From Epulopiscium sp. Nele67-Bin004 (GTDB lineage Bacteria > Bacillota_A > Clostridia > Lachnospirales > Cellulosilyticaceae): 14,717 nucleotides of DNA. Both the position numbers and the translations under genes were made by a program. The notes beneath the pieces are model-generated. The model was given only the letters and a program-made list of their open reading frames with translations, was not told where the DNA came from and ran no database searches. The DNA is taken from NCBI GenBank assembly GCA_002007315.1, contig LNZQ01000076.1, positions 1-14,717 of the forward strand, in the 5' to 3' direction. Of the stretch, positions 7,911 through 14,717 are shown in pieces. Each line of letters begins with the position of its first letter. Positions within the stretch are counted from its first letter, which is position 1.

Positions 7911-8990
7911 ATGTTTGAGGAAGAAAACTTAACTATGGCCGATTTGATGCCGGAAGTTGATAAAAGTATGATTAAAATTCGCAGAGGTCAAATTAAAAAA
8001 GCTACGGTTATTTCTGTAGAAGACTCAGAAATAATAGCGAATATTGGTTATCAAGCAGATGCCATTTTGCCTTGGAAAGAGTATGGGGTAGACACAGTTG
8101 ATAAGTCAGAAGTAAAAATAGGGGACGAATTCAACGTTAAGATTTTAAGAGTTGACGATGGTGATGGAAACGTACTTGTTTCTAAACGTGGTGCAGACAG
8201 CGAAGTTTCAAACGAAGAAATTACTAAAATGTTTAAAGACAAAGAAGTTATTTCGGTAAAAATTAAAGATGTAACTAAAGGTGGGCTTATCACTTCTGTT
8301 AAGGGAGCACGTGCTTTTATACCTGGTTCACAAGTCACAGATACATACGTTGAGGATTTATCTCACTATGTAGGCAAGACAATTGACGTTAACATCATTG
8401 AATTTGAACCAAACCAAAGAAAACTTATACTATCTGGAAAACAACTAGCACGTGCACGTCGTTCAAAAGAGCGTGAAGCAAGACTTTCACAATTAAATGA
8501 AGGTGATAAATGCCAAGGTGTAGTTACAAAACTTATGCCTTATGGAGCGTTTGTAAGTTTAGATGGAGTTGAAGGGCTTGTTCATAATTCTGATTTATCT
8601 TGGACTAGAATCAAACACCCATCAGATGTCGTAAAAGAAGGGGATAAAGTTGAAGTTACAATTCTTGCGGTAAACAAAGAAGATGGCAAAGTTTCATTAG
8701 CTATAAAAGATATCAACGGAGATCCTTGGCAAGTTAATGCATCTAATATAGAAGAAGGACAAGTTTTATCAGGAACAGTAATTAAATTTATGCCATTCGG
8801 GGCATTTGTTAGATTAGAAAGTGGATTAGAAGGTCTTGTTCATATTTCGCAAATTTGTTCAAAACGTATCAACAAACCAGAAGACGTTTTAACTCTTGAG
8901 CAAAACGTAGATGTGAAAGTTACTAAGATTGATAAAGAAGGTAAAAAAATCAGTCTAAGTATACTAGAAGCTGAAGGAAATATAGAATAG
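7911..8990 (+). CDS. rpsA: S1-domain RNA-binding protein (ribosomal protein S1 homologue)
   Basis: Binds single-stranded RNA and is expected to help mRNA association with the 30S ribosome, as bacterial S1 homologues do. It has 359 residues from ATG 7911, with AAGGAGG (7897-7903) 7 bases upstream; the TTG two codons earlier is too close to that site. Four S1 (OB-fold) repeats: about 25-93 (divergent), 110-177, 197-266 and 282-352. The last two are the most canonical, with MPYGAFVSLDGVEGLVHNSD and MPFGAFVRLESGLEGLVHIS. A basic helix (ARARRSKEREARL, 180-192) links repeats 2 and 3. This is the four-domain form usual in Firmicutes, shorter than the six-domain E. coli S1. No fused IspH domain is present, although that fusion is known in some Clostridia. 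It is transcribed alone between its own promoter and terminator. Confidence 0.9.
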   Translation: MFEEENLTMADLMPEVDKSMIKIRRGQIKKATVISVEDSEIIANIGYQADAILPWKEYGVDTVDKSEVKIGDEFNVKILRVDDGDGNVLVSKRGADSEVSNEEITKMFKDKEVISVKIKDVTKGGLITSVKGARAFIPGSQVTDTYVEDLSHYVGKTIDVNIIEFEPNQRKLILSGKQLARARRSKEREARLSQLNEGDKCQGVVTKLMPYGAFVSLDGVEGLVHNSDLSWTRIKHPSDVVKEGDKVEVTILAVNKEDGKVSLAIKDINGDPWQVNASNIEEGQVLSGTVIKFMPFGAFVRLESGLEGLVHISQICSKRINKPEDVLTLEQNVDVKVTKIDKEGKKISLSILEAEGNIE

Positions 8991-9010
8991 ATTTTATACA
9001 CTAACATTTT

Positions 9011-9041
9011 AGAGCTGCTTAAAACAGCTCTTTTATTTTAT
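9011..9041 (+). terminator. Intrinsic terminator of rpsA
   Basis: AGAGCTG (9011-9017), 7-base loop CTTAAAA, CAGCTCT (9025-9031), then TTTATTTTATT. It ends just before the ribosome site of the next gene. Confidence 0.9.
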
Positions 9042-9063
9042 TGATACAAGGAGAGTGACTTTT

Positions 9064-10215
9064 TTGAGTTGGTTTAGTAAATTTTTTAAATCCAGAAAAA
9101 AAGACCTGTTATCATATGAACGTAACTACAGTAAAAAAGATATTGAAAACTTATTTGAAGGACTCAGAGCTAACTTCATTAAATTAAAGCGACAAGAAAA
9201 ATATTTAGAGAGAGCCGAACACCTTAGAACATCTCTAGAAAAATATAATGAGCTTGATTCTAAAGACCAACATAAATTAAAAGCGTATGCCAGCCAATAT
9301 AAAGAGGGAGTTGAGGAACGACAAAAACTTAATTCACGTCTAATTAGAAATAATCCATCTCTACAAAAACTTGTTCCTTATGAAGCAGAAATACCTGAAC
9401 TTATATTAGAGCTTAGACATGTTGAAAATCAAATAAGAAGTTGTGAAAGCAATATAAAATATTTGCGTGAAGAAAAAGAAGAACTGATAGATGATAGAGA
9501 AATTTTAATTAGTGGCTATACATTTCTACGAAAATTTGGTATTGTATTTTTATTGCTTTTAGCACTAACGTTTTTGCTATTATTTACAATGCTACAAGTT
9601 TTGCGTGAAGATATTTGGATATATATCAGTTTGGTTTGTGCAGTTTTTATTATTTTTATGACGATGATACTATTTTCTAAAGAAAAGCTTGAAAAAGAAA
9701 TTGATAAAAATGAACGGCTCCAAAAGAAAGCAGCAAAACTAATTAAAAAGTATCAAATTCATTATTTGCGACATAAAAGTTATATAGACTATGAGTACAA
9801 AAAATTTGGGGTGGATAGTGCAGATAAATTGCAAACATATTTTGATAGATATCTAAAAAACAAAGTTCATGAAATGAATTATAATAGATACGTGCAAAAT
9901 ATGGCACGTTCTGAACGTCAAATGGCAGGGATACTAAAGGCACAAAAGCTTGACTTTAGGACAATAGAAATCATTCAAGAATGGATGTTAGTTCCACATA
10001 AATTTGAAGAAGCAAAAAGCGTTGTTAGGGAACTTGAACATATTGAGAAGCAAAAACAAGGTCTTGTAGAATATGAGGAAGATTTGTATAAACAAGCACT
10101 GGCTTACGGAGAAACTGAAGAATACAAAGACATGGTTAGTGAACTACTTGAGGAGTATTATAGATGGACAGAAAGATACTCTAGTAAGGGAGGCGAGGCT
10201 TTATTGCACCAATAG
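9064..10215 (+). CDS. Two-TM coiled-coil membrane protein (hypothetical)
   Basis: Not a family I recognise. It has 383 residues if translation starts at TTG 9064, which is 10 bases after AAGGAG (9048-9053); the GTG at 9055 is in frame but only one base from that site. Residues 20-150 are long charged helices with coiled-coil character (LKRQEKYLERAEHLRTSLEK; a second stretch around SNIKYLREEKEELIDDRE). TM1 is at about 158-178 (FGIVFLLLLALTFLLLFTML) and TM2 at about 184-205 (IWIYISLVCAVFIIFMTMIL), joined by a loop of about 5 residues. A second helical region (206-383) follows. Both large domains should therefore lie on the same side of the membrane, probably inside. The stop overlaps the start of the next small membrane gene, so the two are likely translated together. 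The shape suggests a structural or scaffold role, but no function can be assigned. Confidence 0.8.
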   Translation: MSWFSKFFKSRKKDLLSYERNYSKKDIENLFEGLRANFIKLKRQEKYLERAEHLRTSLEKYNELDSKDQHKLKAYASQYKEGVEERQKLNSRLIRNNPSLQKLVPYEAEIPELILELRHVENQIRSCESNIKYLREEKEELIDDREILISGYTFLRKFGIVFLLLLALTFLLLFTMLQVLREDIWIYISLVCAVFIIFMTMILFSKEKLEKEIDKNERLQKKAAKLIKKYQIHYLRHKSYIDYEYKKFGVDSADKLQTYFDRYLKNKVHEMNYNRYVQNMARSERQMAGILKAQKLDFRTIEIIQEWMLVPHKFEEAKSVVRELEHIEKQKQGLVEYEEDLYKQALAYGETEEYKDMVSELLEEYYRWTERYSSKGGEALLHQ

Positions 10216-10406
10216 GATTTATACTATTTTGTATAGGAATAATTATTGCTGTGTTTGCAAGACGTATAGTTGCAGGTAAAATAGAGCTTGATGAGCGTGA
10301 TAAGCAAGAGTTTGAATTAATTATAGGGGGAGCGGTACTTGCGGTTAGACTTGCAGGTATCGTTACTTCGGCGTTAGGATTTTTATTTTTAATGATTGTA
10401 AGATAA
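10203..10406 (+). CDS. 67-aa two-TM membrane protein with apparent ATT start (hypothetical)
   Basis: The reading frame reads (I/M)APIGFILFCIGIIIAVFAR, then a charged stretch RRIVAGKIELDERDKQEFEL, then a second hydrophobic segment IIGGAVLAVRLAGIVTSALG ending FLFLMIVR. TM1 is at about 4-19 and TM2 at about 40-65. In this frame no ATG, GTG or TTG exists before TM1, and stop codons (TAG, TAA) lie just upstream at about 10182-10187. AAGGGAGG (10186-10193) lies 9 bases before ATT 10203, so ATT, a rare but known start codon, is the best candidate. The in-frame GTG at 10251 would remove TM1. The gene overlaps the end of the previous one by 13 bases, which suggests translational coupling. The stop is 24 bases before valS. 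The family is unknown, and a sequencing frameshift near 10200 is the alternative explanation for the missing start. Confidence 0.65.
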   Translation: MAPIGFILFCIGIIIAVFARRIVAGKIELDERDKQEFELIIGGAVLAVRLAGIVTSALGFLFLMIVR

Positions 10407-10430
10407 AAGATGTTAAGGAGAGAGATATTT

Positions 10431-13073
10431 ATGCTAGAAAAAATATATGACCCTAGCTTGGTGGAAGAAAAATTATATAAAAAGTGGATGGAAAGCGGGT
10501 ATTTTCACGCAGAAGTAGACAAAACTAAAAAGCCATTTACAGTTATGATGCCACCGCCAAACATTACAGGGCAACTTCACATGGGGCATGCACTAAATAG
10601 TACAATTCAAGATATTTTGATTAGATGCAAAAGAATGCAAGGATACAACGTTCTTTGGATGCCAGGGACAGACCATGCAAGTATTGCAACTGAAGTTAAA
10701 GTTGTAAACAGATTACTTGAGCAAGGTACAACAAAAGAAGAACTTGGGAGAGAAGGATTTCTTGAAAAAGCTTGGGAATGGAAAGCAGAATATGGTGGAG
10801 CAATTACGGAGCAACTTAAAAAACTAGGCACGTCTTGTGACTGGGAGAGAGAAAGATTTACGCTAGATGAAGGTTTGTCAAGTGCGGTTGAAGAAGTTTT
10901 CATAAAATTGTATGAAAAAGGATATATATACAAAGGAGCTAGAATGATAAACTGGTGTCCAGTGTGTCAAACGAGCATTTCAGATGCTGAAGTTGAACAT
11001 GAGGAGATGGACGGCAAATTTTATCACCTAAAATATCCTGTGCTTGATAGCGACACTACGCTGATTCTTGCGACAACTCGCCCTGAAACTATGCTTGGGG
11101 ATACGGCAGTTGCGGTAAATCCTGAAGATGATAGATACAAACATTTGATAGGTAAAGTGGTTAAATTACCGCTTACAGATAGAACAATCCCGATTATTGC
11201 TGATGATTATGTGGATAAAGAATTTGGAACAGGAGTAGTGAAAATTACGCCGTTTCATGACCCAAATGACTTTGAAGTTGGTAGACGACACAATTTAGAT
11301 GAAATATGTGTTATGAATGATGATGGAACTATGAACCAACATGCAGGGAAATATGAAGGGCTTGACCGCAAAGATGCACGAAAACAAGTTATTGCAGATT
11401 TAGACAGTCTAGGGTTACTTCACAAAATTGAAGACCATAAACACAACGTTGGGACGCATGACCGCTGTAAAAATGTTATTGAACCGATGGTTAAAGCACA
11501 GTGGTTTGTGAAAATGGAAGAAATGGCAAAGCCAGCAATTGAAGCAGTTCGTTCTGGAGAGCTAAATTTTGTTCCACAACGATTTGGAAACACGTACCTT
11601 AGATGGCTTGAAAACATTAGAGATTGGTGTATATCAAGACAACTTTGGTGGGGTCACCGAATTCCCGCATACTATTGTACAGAGTGTGGTGAAGTAGTTG
11701 TTTCACGTGAGAAACCAACTGCGTGCAAAAATAGTTGTTGTAAATCGGTAGAGTTTGTTCAAGATGAGGACACTTTAGACACATGGTTTAGTTCGGCGTT
11801 GTGGCCATTTTCAACGTTAGGTTGGCCAGAGAAAACAGAAGAACTTGAACATTTTTATCCTACAAGTGTGCTTGTTACAGCTTATGATATAATTTTCTTC
11901 TGGGTTGTACGAATGGCATTTTCGGGGATAGAACAACTTGGAGAAATTCCTTTTAAAGATGTATTAATTCATGGGCTTGTTAGAGCGGCTGATGGTCAAA
12001 AAATGAGTAAATCACTTGGCAATGGTATTGACCCGCTTGACGTAATTGAAAAATATGGTGCAGATGCTCTTAGATTGACGTTGGTTACGGGGAACGCCCC
12101 AGGAAATGACATGCGTTTTTATTTTGAGCGTGTTGAAGGAAATAGAAACTTTGGAAATAAGTTGTGGAATGCAGCAAGATTTATTTTGATGAACTATGAA
12201 GGCGAAAATATAGATTTGGACGTGTTCCCAACAACTCTTACAGCGGCAGACAAATGGATACTATCAAAAGTAAATAAGCTTGCACAAGAAGTTACAGAAA
12301 ACATTGATAAATATGAGCTTGGAATTGCGGTTCAAAAAGTTCATGACTTTGCTTGGGAAGAATTTTGTGACTGGTATATAGAAATGGTTAAACCAAGACT
12401 ATACAACAAAGAAGATACAACTAGAGAAGCTGCACTATACACTTTAAAAACTGTTATGATACAATTTTTGAAATTACTACACCCATTTATTCCGTTTGTG
12501 ACAGAAGAAATTTTTATGGGTCTACAAGATAAAGAAGAAAGTATTATGGTTTCGGCTTGGCCAACATATAAAGATGAGTGGAACTTTGAAGTTGAAGAAG
12601 AAGAAATTGAGCAAATTAAAACGGCTGTTAGACAGATGAGAGCAGTGCGTACAGAGATGAACGTACCACCGTCTAAAAAAACTAACGTTTATGTTGTGTC
12701 AGAAGATGAAAAAATTAGAGATACTTTTGTGCGTGGAACAGTATTTTTTGCAACTCTTGGATTTGCATCACAAGTTATAGTTCAGGCTACAAAAGATAGC
12801 ATAGATGATGATGCAGTTTCGATTGTTATACCAAATGCTACAATTTATATTCCGTTTGCAGAACTTGTTGACATCGAAAAAGAAATTGCGAGACTTCAAA
12901 AAGAGAAACAAAAATTTGAAGGCGAAATTAAGCGAGTTGTTGGAAAATTATCTAACCAAGGCTTTGTTGCAAAAGCACCTGCAAGCTTAATTGAAGAAGA
13001 AAAAGAAAAGCAACAAAAGTATGAGGCTATGCTTGAAGAAGTAAATGAACGAATAAAAAACTTATCAAAATAA
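10431..13073 (+). CDS. valS: Valyl-tRNA synthetase
   Basis: Cytosolic class I aminoacyl-tRNA synthetase that attaches valine to tRNA-Val and edits mischarged threonine. It has 880 residues, the usual length. ATG 10431 is chosen for AAGGAG (10415-10420) 10 bases upstream. Signatures: PPPNITGQLHMGHALN, with HMGH (50-53) as the HIGH motif; the CP1 editing domain starting near TTRPETMLGDTAVAVNPED (215-233); KMSKS at 524-528 in DGQKMSKSLGNGIDP; an anticodon-binding domain from about 620 to 760; and a C-terminal coiled coil (about 810-880, EKEIARLQKEKQKFEGEIKR) that contacts tRNA. Cysteine pairs C176/C179 (NWCPVC) and C416/C419 (YYCTECGEVV), followed by CKNSCC, suggest bound zinc. No T-box leader precedes it: only 24 bases separate it from the small membrane gene, so it depends on upstream transcription. 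A hairpin follows. Confidence 0.98.
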   Translation: MLEKIYDPSLVEEKLYKKWMESGYFHAEVDKTKKPFTVMMPPPNITGQLHMGHALNSTIQDILIRCKRMQGYNVLWMPGTDHASIATEVKVVNRLLEQGTTKEELGREGFLEKAWEWKAEYGGAITEQLKKLGTSCDWERERFTLDEGLSSAVEEVFIKLYEKGYIYKGARMINWCPVCQTSISDAEVEHEEMDGKFYHLKYPVLDSDTTLILATTRPETMLGDTAVAVNPEDDRYKHLIGKVVKLPLTDRTIPIIADDYVDKEFGTGVVKITPFHDPNDFEVGRRHNLDEICVMNDDGTMNQHAGKYEGLDRKDARKQVIADLDSLGLLHKIEDHKHNVGTHDRCKNVIEPMVKAQWFVKMEEMAKPAIEAVRSGELNFVPQRFGNTYLRWLENIRDWCISRQLWWGHRIPAYYCTECGEVVVSREKPTACKNSCCKSVEFVQDEDTLDTWFSSALWPFSTLGWPEKTEELEHFYPTSVLVTAYDIIFFWVVRMAFSGIEQLGEIPFKDVLIHGLVRAADGQKMSKSLGNGIDPLDVIEKYGADALRLTLVTGNAPGNDMRFYFERVEGNRNFGNKLWNAARFILMNYEGENIDLDVFPTTLTAADKWILSKVNKLAQEVTENIDKYELGIAVQKVHDFAWEEFCDWYIEMVKPRLYNKEDTTREAALYTLKTVMIQFLKLLHPFIPFVTEEIFMGLQDKEESIMVSAWPTYKDEWNFEVEEEEIEQIKTAVRQMRAVRTEMNVPPSKKTNVYVVSEDEKIRDTFVRGTVFFATLGFASQVIVQATKDSIDDDAVSIVIPNATIYIPFAELVDIEKEIARLQKEKQKFEGEIKRVVGKLSNQGFVAKAPASLIEEEKEKQQKYEAMLEEVNERIKNLSK

Positions 13074-13081
13074 TTAACATC

Positions 13082-13104
13082 TAGGGGCGTCTAAAGCGTC
13101 CCTA
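13082..13104 (+). terminator. Hairpin between valS and pth, related to the terminator family but lacking a T run
   Basis: TAGGGGCG (13082-13089), 7-base loop, CGTCCCTA (13097-13104): an 8-bp stem with one G-T pair. It is followed by AAAATTAAAAC, not T, so termination on the plus strand should be weak. Read-through into pth and mfd is likely. It is nearly identical to the hairpin at 3979-4002. Confidence 0.55.
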
Positions 13105-13137
13105 AAATTAAAACGAATATTCAAGGGGAGATTTTGT

Positions 13138-13710
13138 ATGAAAATTGTAGTTGGGTTAGGTAACCCTGGTCTAAAATATTTAGGCACACGACATAATATA
13201 GGGTTTGATACCGTAGATTATGTTGCACATCATCTAAATATAAACATGGATAAAAACAAGTTTAAATCAATTGTTGGTGAAGGTGTAGTAAATGGAGAAA
13301 AAATAATTTTAGCTAAACCGCAAACGTATATGAATTTGAGTGGTGAAGCTGTAATTCAAATGTTAAATTGGTATAAAGCCGATGTTTCAGACTTATTGAT
13401 AATATATGATGATATTTCTTTGGAAGTTGCACAACTACGCATAAGAAAAACTGGTAGTGCTGGGGGGCATAACGGTATAAAAAGTATTATAAGTCAAATA
13501 GGAACTCAAGATTTTCCACGCCTAAAAATAGGCATCGGACAAAAGCCTAAACAATGGGATTTGGCTGACTATGTTCTTGGAAAATTTGACGATAAAGAGT
13601 TTGACGAACTTAAAGACAAAATGCCTACAATTAAAGAAATAGTAGAAAACTTTGCCACAAAAGATATTGATACGATTATGAACAGGTATAACAAAAAGAC
13701 TGGCAGGTGA
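13138..13710 (+). CDS. pth: Peptidyl-tRNA hydrolase
   Basis: Releases peptides from peptidyl-tRNA that drops off ribosomes, recycling the tRNA; cytosolic and normally essential. It has 190 residues, typical length. The start is ATG 13138, with AAGGGGAG 7 bases upstream. The active site is visible: Asn9 in GLGNPG, catalytic His19 in GTRHNIGF, Asn66 in QTYMNLSG, Asp91 in IIYDDISLE and Asn112 in AGGHNGIKSI. The Gly-Gly before HNG is coded GGGGGG, one of several such runs in this DNA. The next gene (mfd) starts only 4 bases after the stop and its ribosome site overlaps the end of pth, so the two are translationally linked. The pth-mfd order is common in Firmicutes. Confidence 0.97.
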   Translation: MKIVVGLGNPGLKYLGTRHNIGFDTVDYVAHHLNINMDKNKFKSIVGEGVVNGEKIILAKPQTYMNLSGEAVIQMLNWYKADVSDLLIIYDDISLEVAQLRIRKTGSAGGHNGIKSIISQIGTQDFPRLKIGIGQKPKQWDLADYVLGKFDDKEFDELKDKMPTIKEIVENFATKDIDTIMNRYNKKTGR

Positions 13711-13714
13711 TATA

Positions 13715-14717
13715 GTGAAAAACAATAAAATTGCAGAGCCATTAAGCAAGTTGGCAAATTGGGATAGTTTTATACACACTTACACTAAAGAAAAAACAGG
13801 GGCGGTTGTAGGTACAATTGACCACATAAAAGCCCAAGTAATGCAAGCTATAGCAAATAAAATTACTATAAATCCGATAATAATTGCCCCTACAGAGCAG
13901 GAGGCAAAATTTTTGCATGAGGATTTTAAATACCTATACGATGAACATAAAGTATATTTGTACCCAAGTAGAGATATACTCTTTTATAATGCAGACGTTC
14001 ATAGTACAGACATTACTGCTGAACGTATACGGATATTAAATGAAATTGTGCAAAATAAAGATGTTATTGTTATAACGACGGCTGAAGCGTTATTAAACCC
14101 GCTATCTACAAAAGAAAACTTTACAAAGTATACAACTAAATTATCTGTAGGTGACATTATAGATATAGAGACTATTGCAAAACATTTAATGAAAGTTGGA
14201 TATGAGAGAGCAACTAAAGTTGAGGCTATAGGTCAATTTGCAGTTCGAGGCGGGATTTTAGATATTTTTTCGCCAATAAATATGTTGCCAGTAAGAATTG
14301 AACTTTTTGATGATGAAATTGACTCAATACGCCGTTTTAGTGCATTGACACAGCGTTCTATTGATAAAGTCGAAGCTGTAAATATTTACCCAAATCAAGA
14401 AGTTATAGTTGAAGGACTAAAAAATTCTATACCTATAATAAAAGAAGACCTTGACAAAGTTATAAAAAGGCTTAGACTAGAGAATAAGAAGGAAGCAGCA
14501 ATTAGACTTTCAGATAATGTGCAAGAAGATATTGAGTTTATTTTAGAAGATATATCGTCTAAGGGGCTAGAGCTTTATACGCCCTACACAAACACACAAA
14601 CAGTTACGCTGTTAGATTATTTTCCAAAACAGACACCGATATTTATTTCTGAAGCTCAAAAATGCCAAGATAGATTAGAAAGAGTTTTTTATGAGTATGA
14701 GGAAAGTATAAAAGATA
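13715..14717 (+). CDS. mfd: Transcription-repair coupling factor Mfd, N-terminal part (runs off the window)
   Basis: ATP-dependent translocase that removes RNA polymerase stalled at DNA lesions and recruits UvrA. Only the first 334 codons or so of an expected 1,100-1,200 are present, open to the window edge. The start is GTG 13715, with AGGTGA (13705-13710, overlapping the pth stop) as ribosome site. What is seen is the UvrB-like N-terminal region that masks UvrA binding: TIDHIKAQVMQAIANK near the start, YPSRDILFYNADVHSTDITA at about 83-102, AERIRILNEI, ITTAEALLNPL, then YERATKVEAIGQFAVRGGIL with DIFSP at about 163-187, and PVRIELFDDEIDSIRRF. All match Mfd family landmarks. The RNA-polymerase-binding and helicase domains lie outside the window. 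No frameshift is seen in the visible part. Confidence 0.93.
   Translation, partial: MKNNKIAEPLSKLANWDSFIHTYTKEKTGAVVGTIDHIKAQVMQAIANKITINPIIIAPTEQEAKFLHEDFKYLYDEHKVYLYPSRDILFYNADVHSTDITAERIRILNEIVQNKDVIVITTAEALLNPLSTKENFTKYTTKLSVGDIIDIETIAKHLMKVGYERATKVEAIGQFAVRGGILDIFSPINMLPVRIELFDDEIDSIRRFSALTQRSIDKVEAVNIYPNQEVIVEGLKNSIPIIKEDLDKVIKRLRLENKKEAAIRLSDNVQEDIEFILEDISSKGLELYTPYTNTQTVTLLDYFPKQTPIFISEAQKCQDRLERVFYEYEESIKD

Noticed and set aside
13082..13104. Calling the valS-pth hairpin a strong terminator
   Set aside because: No T run follows the stem. It is kept only as a related hairpin with low confidence.

Overview
This window is a join of two unrelated DNAs. Bases 1 to about 1640 look like vertebrate nuclear DNA, probably from a fish. 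On the minus strand they carry the 3' part of exon 1 of a WNK-family kinase gene (closest to WNK1 by eye), then a textbook GT splice donor, then intron. From about 1640 to the end the DNA is AT-rich, dense in genes, uses strong AGGAGG-type ribosome sites and hairpin-plus-T terminators, and has the gene content of a low-GC Firmicute (Clostridia/Lachnospirales-like). A fish host sequence fused to such a genome suggests a metagenome contig from a fish-gut symbiont. An Epulopiscium-type relative would fit, but that is inference. The join is most simply an assembly or library chimera.

Layout of the bacterial part: (i) 1638-3390: the 3' end of a SAM-dependent methyltransferase gene, then enolase (eno) and its terminator. 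(ii) 3477-5313, minus strand: trmL (tRNA 2'-O-methyltransferase), a secreted SH3b-NlpC/P60 peptidoglycan hydrolase, and a small coiled-coil gene broken by a 13-G tract. (iii) 5281-6750: a membrane-anchored transglutaminase-like protein, divergent from trmL, with overlapping promoters. (iv) 6727-7808: a minus-strand zinc-ribbon miniprotein and a plus-strand Lys/Pro/Ala/Glu-repeat lipoprotein. (v) 7911-9041: an S1-domain protein (rpsA-like) with its own terminator. (vi) 9064-14717: a run of plus-strand genes: a two-TM coiled-coil protein (TTG start), a 67-aa two-TM protein with an apparent ATT start, valS, pth and the 5' third of mfd.

Most genes are housekeeping: glycolysis, tRNA modification, tRNA charging, peptidyl-tRNA recycling and transcription-coupled repair. 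Three are envelope proteins (NlpC/P60, transglutaminase-like, lipoprotein). I see no CRISPR array, defence island, tRNA or rRNA gene, or insertion sequence. The best lead for unusual biology is the 13-base G tract at 3803-3815. It separates an N-terminal reading frame that has its own promoter from a downstream coiled-coil frame, so a change of one base would join them into a protein of about 140 aa. A second lead is a set of near-identical terminator-like hairpins behind unrelated genes.
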